Below are positions 55,555 through 64,000 of a stretch of 64,000 nt of DNA, one piece after another. Source of the DNA: Tolumonas lignilytica (lineage in GTDB: Bacteria > Pseudomonadota > Gammaproteobacteria > Enterobacterales > Aeromonadaceae); NCBI RefSeq assembly GCF_000527035.1, contig NZ_AZUK01000001.1:1646501-1710500 (forward strand), read 5' to 3'. The position numbers and the translations under genes are program-made. The notes beneath the pieces are model-generated. The model ran no database searches. It saw only the letters and a program-made list of their open reading frames with translations, and was not told the DNA's origin. Every line of letters begins with the position of its first letter. Position 1 is the first letter of the stretch.

Positions 55555-57096
55555 ATGAGCGACACACAACCGCAGGCCAGCGATTATCTTCGCAAGATCC
55601 TGCTGTCGCCGGTATACGAGGTGGCGAAAGTCACCCCGTTACAGACGCTGAAAAAAATCTCCGATCGTCTCGGCAACCATGTGGCGCTGAAGCGTGAAGA
55701 TCTGCAGCCGGTCCACTCCTTCAAATTGCGCGGTGCCTATAACAAGATCGCCGGTTTGACTGAAGAACAACGCGCCAAAGGGATCATTGCCGCCTCAGCC
55801 GGTAACCATGCGCAGGGCGTGGCGTTGTCCGGTGCGAAACTGAAGATCCCGGCCGTCATCGTGATGCCGACCACGACCCCGGATATCAAGGTCGATGCTG
55901 TACGCCGCATGGGTGGCAACGTGGTGCTGTTCGGCAACAGCTTTGATGAAGCCTATGCCGAAAGCCGTCGTCTGGCGGCAGAACACGGTTATACGTTGAT
56001 CCCACCGTATGATGATGCGGACGTGATTGCCGGACAGGGCACCATCGGTCGTGAACTGCTGGAACAGGACACCCGCCTGACCCATGTGTTCGTGCAGGTC
56101 GGTGGCGGTGGTCTGGCCGCCGGGATTGCGGTTTACATCAAGCAACTGCTGCCCAATATCAAGGTGATCGGGGTGGAAGCCGAAGGCTCGGCCTGCCTGA
56201 AAGCCGCGTGGGATGCCGGTGAACCGGTAACCTTACCGCGGGTCTCGCTGTTTGCCGACGGGGTGGCCGTGAAACGCATTGGCGATGAAACGTTCCGCGT
56301 ATGCCGTCAATACCTCGATGACGTCATTACCGTCACCAATGACGAGATCTGTGCCGCCCTGAAAGACATCTTTGATGACACTCGCGCAGTCGCCGAACCG
56401 TCTGGCGCACTGTCACTGGCCGGTCTCAAGAAATATGTGGAAACCACGCACACCCGGGGTGCCCGCATGGCAGCGATCATGTCGGGCGCGAACGTCAACT
56501 TCCACAGCCTGCGCTACGTATCCGAACGTTGCGAACTGGGTGAAAAACGGGAAGGCGTGCTGGCGGTGACCATTCCGGAACGCAAAGGCGCGTTTCTGGA
56601 GTTCTGCCAGATCCTCGGCAATCGCATGGTCACCGAGTTCAACTACCGTTATTCCGCCGAAGCCGATAAAGAAGCCACCATTTTTGTTTCGGTACGCCTG
56701 AACAACGGCACCGAAGAGCTGTTGCAGGTGATCGCGGAACTGCAGAAATCGGGCTATTCGGTACTGAATATTACCGATAACAGTCTGGCGAAAAATCATG
56801 TGCGCTACATGGTTGGTGGCCGTCCGTGCAAACCGGTAAAAGAGCGCCTGTTCAGCTTCGAGTTTCCGGAACAACCCGGCGCGTTGCTGCGTTTTCTGGA
56901 AACACTGGGCACACTATGGAACATCACCCTGTTCCACTACCGGCATCATGGGGCTGACTACGGTTATGTGTTGTGCGCGTTTGAACTGAACGACGACGAC
57001 ATGCCAGCATTCAACCATCATCTGCAGGCTCTGGGCTACCCGTCGCGTGATGTCAGCGACGATGTCACCTACAAACTGTTCCTCGCACCACGCTGA
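55555..57096 (+). CDS. ilvA: Threonine ammonia-lyase, biosynthetic
   Basis: A 513-residue PLP enzyme with two C-terminal ACT-like regulatory domains. The Schiff-base Lys is near 60 in QPVHSFKLRGAYNKIAG, and the cofactor site follows in SAGNHAQGVALSG and VGGGGLAAGIAVYIK. The regulatory part (from about residue 330) includes EFPEQPGALLRFLETLGT, where Ile inhibits and Val activates. It starts 2 bases after the ilvD stop. Confidence 0.96.
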   Translation: MSDTQPQASDYLRKILLSPVYEVAKVTPLQTLKKISDRLGNHVALKREDLQPVHSFKLRGAYNKIAGLTEEQRAKGIIAASAGNHAQGVALSGAKLKIPAVIVMPTTTPDIKVDAVRRMGGNVVLFGNSFDEAYAESRRLAAEHGYTLIPPYDDADVIAGQGTIGRELLEQDTRLTHVFVQVGGGGLAAGIAVYIKQLLPNIKVIGVEAEGSACLKAAWDAGEPVTLPRVSLFADGVAVKRIGDETFRVCRQYLDDVITVTNDEICAALKDIFDDTRAVAEPSGALSLAGLKKYVETTHTRGARMAAIMSGANVNFHSLRYVSERCELGEKREGVLAVTIPERKGAFLEFCQILGNRMVTEFNYRYSAEADKEATIFVSVRLNNGTEELLQVIAELQKSGYSVLNITDNSLAKNHVRYMVGGRPCKPVKERLFSFEFPEQPGALLRFLETLGTLWNITLFHYRHHGADYGYVLCAFELNDDDMPAFNHHLQALGYPSRDVSDDVTYKLFLAPR

Positions 57097-57119
57097 TTGC
57101 CGGTTGCTGCTTTGTGTTG

Positions 57120-57146
57120 AATCCCCCGCTTGCGGGGGATTTTTTT
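57120..57146. terminator. Terminator between ilvA and the GlxA-type regulator gene
   Basis: AATCCCCCGC and GCGGGGGATT form a long stem with a two-base loop, followed by seven T residues on the plus strand. It ends the ilv operon just inside the 3' end of the convergent regulator gene. Confidence 0.9.
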
Positions 57147-58092
57147 ATCCGCCAAATCGCTGCCGGTAGGCCAGCGGCGACAAACCAAGCTGGGCTTTGA
57201 ACAGCTTGTTGAACGACGCCCGATCATCGTAACCAATCTGCCAGATGATCTGCTCTACAGGCAGTGACGTGGTCTCCAGCAACTCGCGCGCTTTTTCCAG
57301 CCGTAAGTGCTGAAGATAGCGGCTGAGGGTCAGTTGTGTCGCCGCCTGAAAACGCCGCTGCAAGCTGCGCGGGCTCATCGCCGCCAGCCCCGCCAGTTGT
57401 GACAGTGGGCAGGGTTCGTGGTAATGCGTCTCCAGCCATTGCTGCAATTTAAGAATGACATCATCACCATGCTGTTTCGGTGGCTGAAAGCGCCGGTAAT
57501 AACGCTGTTCGCGCTCACCACTATCCCACAACAGATATTTACTCAGCTGTGCCACCAGCGTGGCACCGTAATAACGGCGCACAATCCGCAGCGCCAAATC
57601 AAGCCAGGCCATGATGCCGCCAGCGGTGATCAGATCGGCCTCTTCGATAACGACTGCATCCAGATTTAAATGAACATTCGGAAACTGCTGGTGAAACATC
57701 TCCTCCAGCAGCCAATGGGTCGTGACCACGCGACCATCCAGTAATCCACTTTGCGCCAGCACACAGGCCCCTACACAGGCCGAAGCCAGCACCGCTCCGT
57801 GTTGATGTTGTTTATGTAACCACGCCGCTAACCAGTCCGGGCAAAGCGGTCTCTGTCCTGCACAGCACGGCGGTAAAATGACCACATCCACGCACTCGTC
57901 TGCGTGCCAACAAGGTAATGTTGATGGCAGACCTTCTTGCCCAGCCAACAGATAACGCCACTCCACCGGTCGTACGCTGTCATCCTGCGCACGGAAACGC
58001 TCGACGGCAGAAAATACCTCGCCCAGACCGTACAAGGCCGAGGGAAGCACCGATTCATACGCCACGATGGCAATACGCAGGCTGGCGGTCAT
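57145..58092 (-). CDS. GlxA-family regulator (DJ-1/PfpI domain plus AraC helix-turn-helix)
   Basis: A 315-residue regulator. Residues 1-170 form a DJ-1/PfpI-like domain (VLASACVGACVLAQSGLLDGRVVTTHW, including the nucleophile-elbow cysteine), and residues about 215-310 an AraC HTH18 domain (LAGLAAMSPRSLQRRFQAATQLTLSRYLQHLRLEKARELL). Such regulators often control amine or carnitine catabolism. It is divergent from the cysteine hydrolase gene, with an inverted repeat between them. Confidence 0.9.
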   Translation of the reverse strand: MTASLRIAIVAYESVLPSALYGLGEVFSAVERFRAQDDSVRPVEWRYLLAGQEGLPSTLPCWHADECVDVVILPPCCAGQRPLCPDWLAAWLHKQHQHGAVLASACVGACVLAQSGLLDGRVVTTHWLLEEMFHQQFPNVHLNLDAVVIEEADLITAGGIMAWLDLALRIVRRYYGATLVAQLSKYLLWDSGEREQRYYRRFQPPKQHGDDVILKLQQWLETHYHEPCPLSQLAGLAAMSPRSLQRRFQAATQLTLSRYLQHLRLEKARELLETTSLPVEQIIWQIGYDDRASFNKLFKAQLGLSPLAYRQRFGG

Positions 58093-58096
58093 TTGT

Positions 58097-58141
58097 CGTT
58101 TTACACCCTAAAAATGTCATTTACGCCAACAGCGTAAAACG
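58097..58141. promoter_or_regulatory. Inverted repeat in the GlxA-regulator/hydrolase divergent promoter
   Basis: CGTTTTAC (58097-58104) and GTAAAACG (58134-58141) are perfect 8-base inverted repeats 29 bases apart. They lie 4 and 46 bases from the two divergent starts. A binding site for the adjacent regulator is a reasonable inference. Confidence 0.45.
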
Positions 58142-58187
58142 CTTCGCTCGCTTAATCTAGTTTCACTGCAAATCAAAGGAGAAAAAC

Positions 58188-58757
58188 ATGAACAAGAGTG
58201 CGCTGTTAATCATCGATGTACAAAACGACTATTTCCCCGGCGGAAAAATGGCTCTGCATCAGCCGGAACTGGCTTTAGAAAAAATCACAGAATTATTGCA
58301 GTATTATCGTCAGCAGCAGTGGCCGGTGATCCATATTCAGCATGAGATGCACGATCGGCCGAACCGTCCAGCCGCGTTTTTCCTGCCACAGACGGAAGGA
58401 CAACAACTGCATCCGGCCGTGTTACCCGCAGAAAATGAAACTCTGCTGATTAAGCATTTCCCCAGCTCCTTTGCCGGAACCGGATTATTAGACGTGTTGC
58501 GGCAACAGCAGGTGGAGCAGTTGATTATTTGTGGCATGATGACGCATATGTGTGTCGACACCACGACCCGAGCCGCGTTTGATTTAGGCTTTGACGTGCA
58601 GGTCGCTATCGACGCGACCGCCACCAAAGCGCTGGCCTTTGGCGGTGACACGGTGTCGGCCGATCAGGTGAAAAACACTGTCGCCGCCGCCCTGCATGGC
58701 ACCTTTGCGCAGGTGCAAACTACCGACGCGATCCTGCAACAGTTGTCTCGCCCATAA
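58188..58757 (+). CDS. Isochorismatase-fold cysteine hydrolase
   Basis: A 189-residue hydrolase with the catalytic triad Asp10 (LLIIDVQNDY), Lys89 (LIKHFPSSF) and Cys122 (MMTHMCVDTTTRAA), all intact. Family members hydrolyse nicotinamide, isochorismate, biuret or N-carbamoyl compounds; the substrate cannot be told here. GGAG lies upstream of the ATG. It is divergent from the GlxA-type regulator, likely its controller. A strong hairpin follows. Confidence 0.9.
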   Translation: MNKSALLIIDVQNDYFPGGKMALHQPELALEKITELLQYYRQQQWPVIHIQHEMHDRPNRPAAFFLPQTEGQQLHPAVLPAENETLLIKHFPSSFAGTGLLDVLRQQQVEQLIICGMMTHMCVDTTTRAAFDLGFDVQVAIDATATKALAFGGDTVSADQVKNTVAAALHGTFAQVQTTDAILQQLSRP

Positions 58758-58762
58758 TGAAG

Positions 58763-58798
58763 GTCAGCCAGAGCGCACAGGTCGCCGCTCTGGCTGAC
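58763..58798. terminator. Convergent stem-loop between hydrolase and tannase genes
   Basis: GTCAGCCAGAGCG and CGCTCTGGCTGAC form a perfect 13-base stem around a 10-base loop, between two convergent genes. There is no clear T-run. Confidence 0.6.
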
Positions 58799-58803
58799 AG
58801 GTG

Positions 58804-60453
58804 TTACAGACAGCGGTAAGAGCTGAGTTTATTCACATCGCCACCGGTGTAATGTGCGGTTTGCGGATAAGCACAAATCGGCTGATGTTTGCCGGGAAAG
58901 GCTTTCCCCGTGGCCGGTAACGATGCCGGTGCCTTGTTGATTTCCACCCAGGCCTGGATCGCGGTCAGCGGATCAAAGTTATCCAGTGCCGGACCATCGC
59001 CACAGTGGTTCATCCCCGGCACCATAAACAGACGCGACCAGTCACGCTGTTGGTTGATATCCCCTTTCGAGGTATTTGCAGTCGTGGTCTCATACCATTT
59101 TTGAATGTCGCTGGCCGAGAAAACCGGGTCAGACAGCCCCTGGAAAATCACCATCTTGCCGCCACGGGCGACATAGGTGCTCATTTCAGTGGCGATCGCA
59201 TCATTCAGGGCGCCCATTTCATTCGTTTTTGCCGGATCACGGTCAAAATCGAATTTCGTCATGTCTGCCACCGATTGTGCCGGCGTCATGTAGTAATGGA
59301 ACAGCGAATCGGTCCCCAGAATGATATTCAGCGCGTTGGGTTTTGTCGCATCGGTGGAAGAGCCGAGTTTCCACATCCGCCAACCCGGTGCGTTCACACC
59401 AGAGTCATACGGCCAGCCACTGTAAAGCGCATTGCCTGCACTGTCTTTCGCTCCGCCGAAAACCAATTTCAGCGCCTTAATTTTCTCGGCCGATAAGCAG
59501 TTCGCCGTCTGATCGGACTGACACTGCAACACCACCGGATCAAAATGGCAGGCTGGATAGTTATTGATGATGCCGTCTTTCAGGCCATCTTTGTCATCAC
59601 AGGCGTTCAGCACCGCCTGACTCACCAGCGTCAAATCAGACTGCGTCAGCGCCTGCGATAAAACCGGACGTCCTTGCGCATCTTTCGGTGCCACCGCCAG
59701 TAATTTCTGGGTATCCCACGCTTCGCCAATCGCCGCCCAGCTTAAGTGAAATCCGGGGTTCCCGACTACAACCCCGTTAAACTCGGTCGGGTAGCGTTGG
59801 GCCGCCAGCATGGCTTCGCGGCCACCGTTGGAACAGCCCATGAAATAGGAATAGCGGATCGGCGCGGCGTAATAACTGTCGACCAGATATTTTGCCTGCT
59901 GGGTGACCTTGCCGATCGCGGCATAGGCATAATCGAGCCGAGCCTGCTGATCGACGGCAAACGAAGCATCACGACCTTCATGCCCGCCATCCATCGAGAC
60001 TACCGCATAACCGCGTACCAGCGACGGCGTGGCGGTCGAACCATGGCTGGGCACACTGCCAATGGCCTGCCCGAGGAAACCGTCTAAGCCACCGCCACCC
60101 TGAAACATGAAGCGGCCCTGCCAGTTATCCGGCATCCGTAATTCAAAGCGAATGCCGTACTCTTTACCATCGGGTCCGGTATGTGCGCCAATCATACCGC
60201 GCACCAGACAATGCGCCGGCAACTGAAGACCATCACCACTGGCACCGGTGAGGGTAGTGCTTTTATCCAGTTGCACCTTCCCGGCTTTCACCCGTTCCGC
60301 CTGTGTGATTTTCACGCCCGGCAAGGCGTGCTGCGTCATTTGCTGACACGTCCCTGCACTTGGTGACCACTGTGCCGCCATCCCCTGTGAGGCACCTAGT
60401 ACGCCTCCCGTCAGGCAAAGTAAACGCAGCCATTGTGCTGAATGTGAGTTCAT
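58804..60453 (-). CDS. Exported tannase/feruloyl esterase family protein
   Basis: A 549-residue alpha/beta hydrolase. The signal peptide is residues 1-27 (ASQGMAA). The nucleophile is Ser208 in FMGCSNGGREAM, and the catalytic His lies near 493 in PGMNHCGDGPALD, with Cys pairs flanking as in the tannase family; ACDDKDGLKDGI is the usual calcium-binding loop. It would release hydroxycinnamic or gallic acids from esters in the periplasm. It is 29 bases after padC on the same strand, so ester hydrolysis and acid decarboxylation are likely co-expressed. Confidence 0.92.
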   Translation of the reverse strand: MNSHSAQWLRLLCLTGGVLGASQGMAAQWSPSAGTCQQMTQHALPGVKITQAERVKAGKVQLDKSTTLTGASGDGLQLPAHCLVRGMIGAHTGPDGKEYGIRFELRMPDNWQGRFMFQGGGGLDGFLGQAIGSVPSHGSTATPSLVRGYAVVSMDGGHEGRDASFAVDQQARLDYAYAAIGKVTQQAKYLVDSYYAAPIRYSYFMGCSNGGREAMLAAQRYPTEFNGVVVGNPGFHLSWAAIGEAWDTQKLLAVAPKDAQGRPVLSQALTQSDLTLVSQAVLNACDDKDGLKDGIINNYPACHFDPVVLQCQSDQTANCLSAEKIKALKLVFGGAKDSAGNALYSGWPYDSGVNAPGWRMWKLGSSTDATKPNALNIILGTDSLFHYYMTPAQSVADMTKFDFDRDPAKTNEMGALNDAIATEMSTYVARGGKMVIFQGLSDPVFSASDIQKWYETTTANTSKGDINQQRDWSRLFMVPGMNHCGDGPALDNFDPLTAIQAWVEINKAPASLPATGKAFPGKHQPICAYPQTAHYTGGDVNKLSSYRCL

Positions 60454-60482
60454 AATTTTCCTTTGTTATGTGTGGGTTATCG

Positions 60483-60992
60483 TTATTTTTTTAGACTATT
60501 CGGAAAATCAGCGGGTAATTCACTGGCGGCGCAGGCAATCACTGACTCGTTGTTTGCACCGCACTCTTCAACGTAGGTGATCGTGGCAAATTCATCAATC
60601 ACTTCGGTTGGATAGGCCGGGCCGGCCGCACGATATGATTCCATCAGCGGAATATGTTCATTCTGGAAGCAGACCGTTTTCTTCGGATCATTGATCACCC
60701 AGCGCGGGAAAAAGATAGTGCCGTGGAACAGTTTATCGGCCAGATTGACGATCAGGCTGACATCGGTGCCGGTCGGTTCGGTCCAGGAAATTTTGTAGAC
60801 CTGTTTTGCCACCTGCACCATATACACATGCTGATCTTTGACCCAGCGATTGCCGACGATGCCACTGTGAATGCGATAATCGAGGGTTTCCGCGTTTTTC
60901 ACATAAATCTCATAGTTCCAGCCGTTATCGTAGGTATAGACCAGATGTTTGCCGACAAATCCACTCAGATCGTGCTTTTCAAAACTGCTCAT
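60483..60992 (-). CDS. padC: Phenolic acid decarboxylase
   Basis: A 169-residue PadC: FVGKHLVYTYDNGWNYEIYVKN near residue 10, RIHSGIVGNRWVKDQ, and KISWTEPTGTDVSLIVNL, with Tyr, Arg and Glu residues of the beta-barrel active site. It decarboxylates ferulic, p-coumaric and caffeic acid to vinyl phenols. ATG 60992 follows AGGAG by 6 bases; the earlier in-frame Met is rejected. It is first in the operon with the feruloyl esterase and divergent from a LysR gene. Confidence 0.95.
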   Translation of the reverse strand: MSSFEKHDLSGFVGKHLVYTYDNGWNYEIYVKNAETLDYRIHSGIVGNRWVKDQHVYMVQVAKQVYKISWTEPTGTDVSLIVNLADKLFHGTIFFPRWVINDPKKTVCFQNEHIPLMESYRAAGPAYPTEVIDEFATITYVEECGANNESVIACAASELPADFPNSLKK

Positions 60993-61074
60993 GATTGACT
61001 CCTGAAAAGTAAGGATATTCATTTTTCAACCACCAGAGTAAGATTCATAAATTAGATAAAAAAGCGCTCTTTTC

Positions 61075-61089
61075 CGATAAAAACAATCG
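61075..61089. promoter_or_regulatory. Candidate LysR operator between padC and its regulator
   Basis: CGAT-AAAAACA-ATCG is a 15-base dyad repeat in the divergent gap, 25 bases before the LysR start. It is of the size LysR proteins recognise. A second CGAT occurs at 61097-61100. Confidence 0.4.
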
Positions 61090-61114
61090 AATTATCCGAT
61101 GAGTTATAGGATGT

Positions 61115-62008
61115 ATGCTGCCAAAATCGACATTGGAACAGTGGATCGTGCTGAAAACCGTGGTGGAACAGGGTGGCTTCGCGCAGGCGGCGACACAGCT
61201 CAACCGCAGCCAGTCCTCGGTCAGTTACGCCCTGCAACAGTTGCAGGAACGGCTCGGACTATCCCTGCTGAAAATTCAGGGCCGGAAAGCCGAACTGACT
61301 GCGGCCGGTGAAATTCTGCTGGCCCAGGTCACCCCGATCATTACCACCTATTTTGAGCTGGAGATGCAGGCTCAGAGTCTGCGACAGGGCATCAAACCCA
61401 CCATTCATCTGGTGGTGGATACCGTATTTCCGAAAGATTATCTGTTTCAGGCTTTGCAGCAGTTCCAGCAGCAATATCCCAAGACCCAGGTGCATGTAAC
61501 GGAGATAGTGCGCTCGGAAAGTGCCCAAAAGCTGGCGCAGGCGGATGCCGATCTCTACCTGATCTATATACCGGAACCGGAAAAACAGCCGGGTTCGCTG
61601 TTGCTGCATCTCGACTTTATTGCCGTCGCCCGCGCCGATCACCCGCTGCACCAGCAAAATACTCTGCTAACCCAGGCACAACTGGCTGCCTATCCGCTGA
61701 TTGCGATCGCCGATCAGCAAACACAGCGGCAGGAAAAACGTAAAATTACGGCCTATTCCGAATGGATACTGACCACCGTTCCGGCAGCCGTCGAGGCGAT
61801 CCGTCATGGGGTTGGTTATGGCTGGTTACCGTTGAATCAGATCCAGCCCTATCTGGAAAGTGGCGAACTCAAACCGCTGCCGGTGGAACAGCAGATCCGC
61901 TCCACACCGATCTATCTGCTGGTCAGCGAAGAACTGTTGTTTGACCCCACCGTTTCTACGCTGGCAGAGCTGGTGAAACAGTGTTGCGGTCTGCGAAATG
62001 CTGAATGA
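61115..62008 (+). CDS. LysR-family regulator, probably of padC and the esterase gene
   Basis: A 297-residue LysR-type protein. The winged helix spans residues about 5-62 (LKTVVEQGGFAQAATQLNRSQSSVSYALQQLQERLGLSLL). The effector domain follows. It is divergent from padC-esterase, so phenolic acids are a likely inducer (inference). Its last 53 bases overlap the convergent LysR gene. Confidence 0.9.
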   Translation: MLPKSTLEQWIVLKTVVEQGGFAQAATQLNRSQSSVSYALQQLQERLGLSLLKIQGRKAELTAAGEILLAQVTPIITTYFELEMQAQSLRQGIKPTIHLVVDTVFPKDYLFQALQQFQQQYPKTQVHVTEIVRSESAQKLAQADADLYLIYIPEPEKQPGSLLLHLDFIAVARADHPLHQQNTLLTQAQLAAYPLIAIADQQTQRQEKRKITAYSEWILTTVPAAVEAIRHGVGYGWLPLNQIQPYLESGELKPLPVEQQIRSTPIYLLVSEELLFDPTVSTLAELVKQCCGLRNAE

Positions 62009-62930
62009 TCCGCTCACGGATAAACTGCTGTACCGGATCATGCTCATGCAGCCGGTGCCAGATCAGATAAAGCTCTGCCCGCACCTGTTCCGGTTCAAAT
62101 GGCCGCATCACCAACCCGTCAAACAACGGATGATCGACAACCATGATTTCCGGCAGGATAGCCAGCATCGGGCATTCACGCAGGATGGCCGGTATTGCGG
62201 TGATCCCTCCGGCGGTGGCCATGATCGGCCGGGAGAGCCCGTGAGCCGTGAAGTGGTTGTCGATAATGGTGGCCGTTTTATGGGAATAGTTTGATGCCAG
62301 CTGCGGCACGGTCGCCAGTTCGGCCAGTGACACCGGCTCGTTCAGTGTGAGCTGTTCGGCATGATAGATATAGACGAACCGGCTTTCGGTCAGCAACTGT
62401 TGCCGGAACGCCTCACTGAGTTCCCAGTCACCGCCGATGATGGCCATCTCCACCCGCCCCTGGGCAAACGCCTCCGTCAGCAGCGCCATCGGCACCGGCC
62501 GGGAGTGCAGATGAATACCGGGTGCCTGTCGGCGCAGTACGCCCAGCAACGAGGGCAGAATCAGGCGTTCCAGATGTTCATGGATCGCGATGTTGACCTC
62601 CTGCCGGATGGTCGCCGGATCAAACTGCGGCGGGTTGAGCTGCTGGCGGATCTGTTCCAACCAGGCTGAAACCTGGGGTGCTAGTGCAACGGTACGCGCC
62701 GTTGCCTGCATGCGTTGCCCCTGTTTGACAAACAACGGGTCACCGAGCATCTCCCGCAAACGGTTCAGGGCATGACTCATCGCCGATTGGCTTAAACCCA
62801 CCCGTTGCGCGGCCCGGGTGACATTCCCCTGTTCGGTAAACAAAGCCTCCAGCACCACCAGCAGATTCAGATCCCAGTGGCGGAACTGCTGGAAAAAGGT
62901 ATCAGAACGAGAACCATTCATTTTGTACAT
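61956..62930 (-). CDS. LysR-family regulator, probably of the adjacent MFS exporter
   Basis: A 324-residue LysR protein of the NodD/LeuO-like type (DLNLLVVLEALFTEQGNVTRAAQRVGLSQSAMSHALNRLREMLGDPLFV, residues about 19-68). It is divergent from the MFS gene at 63006. It overlaps the preceding LysR gene tail to tail by 53 bases. A start at Met4 (62921) is also possible. Confidence 0.9.
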   Translation of the reverse strand: MYKMNGSRSDTFFQQFRHWDLNLLVVLEALFTEQGNVTRAAQRVGLSQSAMSHALNRLREMLGDPLFVKQGQRMQATARTVALAPQVSAWLEQIRQQLNPPQFDPATIRQEVNIAIHEHLERLILPSLLGVLRRQAPGIHLHSRPVPMALLTEAFAQGRVEMAIIGGDWELSEAFRQQLLTESRFVYIYHAEQLTLNEPVSLAELATVPQLASNYSHKTATIIDNHFTAHGLSRPIMATAGGITAIPAILRECPMLAILPEIMVVDHPLFDGLVMRPFEPEQVRAELYLIWHRLHEHDPVQQFIRERIIQHFADRNTVSPALPA

Positions 62931-63005
62931 GCCTGATATGTGTATTATCCATTTGATTCATTATAGCGCGTTCTGAACAATGACAACTTCATGCGAGGTG
63001 TCATC

Positions 63006-64000
63006 ATGTTGTACGCAGGTCCGTTAAATCCGCCCGTTATTCGTCAGTTACTCCGAATCAATATCAGCCTTATCGTGAGTGTGGAATTCATCCAGAACGC
63101 CATGCTGTCGTTTGCCTCCGCCTATCTGTGCGGCGGGTTGGGCATGACCCGGCATATGTTCAGCCTGAGCACCGCCGTTTATGCCGGCACCGCCATCATC
63201 ATGATTGCCCAGCATCACTGGCTGGTCTCGCAGCTGGGTTACCGGCGTTTCATCCGTTATGCCCTGCTGTTTTTCGCCGTTGGCGCCCTGCTCTGTGCCA
63301 ACGCGCATACCCCCGGTGCCTATCTCATCGGTCGTTTTATTCAGGCGATCGGCGGCTCGGCCTTCTTCACCGCGGCCCGGGTGCACGTGCAGTTTTTCCC
63401 GCCGACTCCGACCGGACGCGGTCTGGCGATCCGCTATATGGCGTACAGTCTCGTCGGTTGCAGTGCCTCAGCCGCGTTCATCGCGGCGATGCTGCTGGAG
63501 CATTTCAGTTGGCGGGCGCTGTTTCTGCTGCAATTTCCGCAACTGCTGCTGATTTGGTGGCTCAGCGGTAAGACCGTCAGCAATGTGCGCAAACAACGGC
63601 GTACCGGCCGCCTGCACCCCGGCAATATGCTGATGCTGGTCAGTGGCGTGTTTATCCTGCAATGGATCATCGAAAACATGCCCTATGACTTAAGCGAGTT
63701 TCGCCAATGGTTGCTGCTGGTGCCACCCGCTGGCATCGCGCTGGCCTGGTTTATCTGGCGCGAATATCAGCGTCATCATTCGTTGCTGCCGTTTCGCCAT
63801 CTGTTTACCAGCCGCTATCTGATGGGGCTGTTTTATTACGGCATCTGCTATCTGGCACTCTCGTCGGTGAACTATCTGCTGCCGATCTTTCTGCAACAAG
63901 GCATGGGGTTCCCGGTACTCAATTGTGGCATCGTATTAAGCGGTGCGGGTCTCAGCGCCTTATTATTCACCTGGCTGCACCTGCGAATGGCAGCGCAGTA
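63006..64000 (+). CDS. MFS transporter of the DHA2/EmrB type (3' end outside window)
   Basis: The frame is open from ATG 63006 to the right edge, about 331 codons. Eight or so helices are visible; YLIGRFIQAIGGSAFFTAARV resembles the drug-proton antiporter motif C region and RGLAIRYMAYSLVG follows. The half seen fits a 14-helix multidrug exporter, and GAGG lies about 9 bases before the ATG. It is divergent from a LysR gene, which probably controls it. A link to export of phenolics from the neighbouring genes is possible but unproven. Confidence 0.85.
   Translation, partial: MLYAGPLNPPVIRQLLRINISLIVSVEFIQNAMLSFASAYLCGGLGMTRHMFSLSTAVYAGTAIIMIAQHHWLVSQLGYRRFIRYALLFFAVGALLCANAHTPGAYLIGRFIQAIGGSAFFTAARVHVQFFPPTPTGRGLAIRYMAYSLVGCSASAAFIAAMLLEHFSWRALFLLQFPQLLLIWWLSGKTVSNVRKQRRTGRLHPGNMLMLVSGVFILQWIIENMPYDLSEFRQWLLLVPPAGIALAWFIWREYQRHHSLLPFRHLFTSRYLMGLFYYGICYLALSSVNYLLPIFLQQGMGFPVLNCGIVLSGAGLSALLFTWLHLRMAAQ

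Overview
The window is a chromosomal segment from a gammaproteobacterium. The ilvL-ilvGMEDA operon with its leader peptide, kdgR/kdgK/eda, yceM, yihG, ydfG, rutE-type and comM genes all have enterobacterial or Aeromonadales-type relatives. The gene mix (several GGDEF proteins, a Cache chemoreceptor, phenolic-acid metabolism, 2-keto-3-deoxygluconate use, a probable T6SS-type effector) would suit a free-living, plant-polymer-using genus such as Tolumonas or Aeromonas. That placement is inference only. No rRNA, tRNA, CRISPR array, integrase or intact insertion sequence was seen.

Layout. 1-6.0 kb: a partial MFS exporter with a divergent LysR regulator, then a ferric-siderophore-type ABC importer (permease, ATPase, plus an MFS protein) divergent from its binding protein across a clear Fur box. 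6.1-13.3 kb: a RutE-like reductase, a TMEM175-type membrane protein, a class III aminotransferase, YdfG, a chemoreceptor and a MocR-type regulator. An identical 15-base sequence lies upstream of both the aminotransferase and the MocR gene. 13.3-17.5 kb: a sensor kinase with a periplasmic solute-binding sensor, a CheY-like regulator and a REC-GGDEF-EAL protein. 17.6-18.8 kb: a compact tatABC operon behind a second Fur-like box. 18.9-22.5 kb: kdgR, kdgK, eda, yceM. 22.5-31.8 kb: yihG, a Bax-inhibitor-1 family protein, a Na+/H+ antiporter, a MoxR-DUF58-TgpA operon, a MINPP-like phytase and a DUF486 protein. 32-38.4 kb: a GGDEF protein with an NMT1 sensor, comM, a diaminobutyrate aminotransferase and a second GGDEF protein.

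38.4-44.3 kb is an AT-rich accessory island. It encodes a 1025-residue protein with three apparent peptidoglycan-cleaving modules (NlpC/P60-like, M23-like, GH19-like), flanked by small exported proteins that may be its immunity proteins, one of them frameshifted in an A7 run. 44.3-48.3 kb is a bufferin-type copper-peptide (RiPP) locus: an ECF sigma factor and zinc-finger anti-sigma converge with bufA (DUF2282 precursor), bufB (DUF692/MNIO enzyme), bufC (DUF2063) and a doxX gene. The same two-block promoter, with identical spacing, precedes both the sigma operon and bufA, so the sigma factor probably drives both.

48.4-57.1 kb: a DUF6506 protein, an AraC regulator, a retropepsin-like protein, then ilvL-attenuator-ilvG-ilvM-ilvE-ilvD-ilvA. 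57.1-64 kb: a GlxA-type regulator divergent from an isochorismatase-fold hydrolase, an exported tannase/feruloyl esterase in an operon with phenolic acid decarboxylase, two LysR regulators and a partial DHA2-type MFS exporter.
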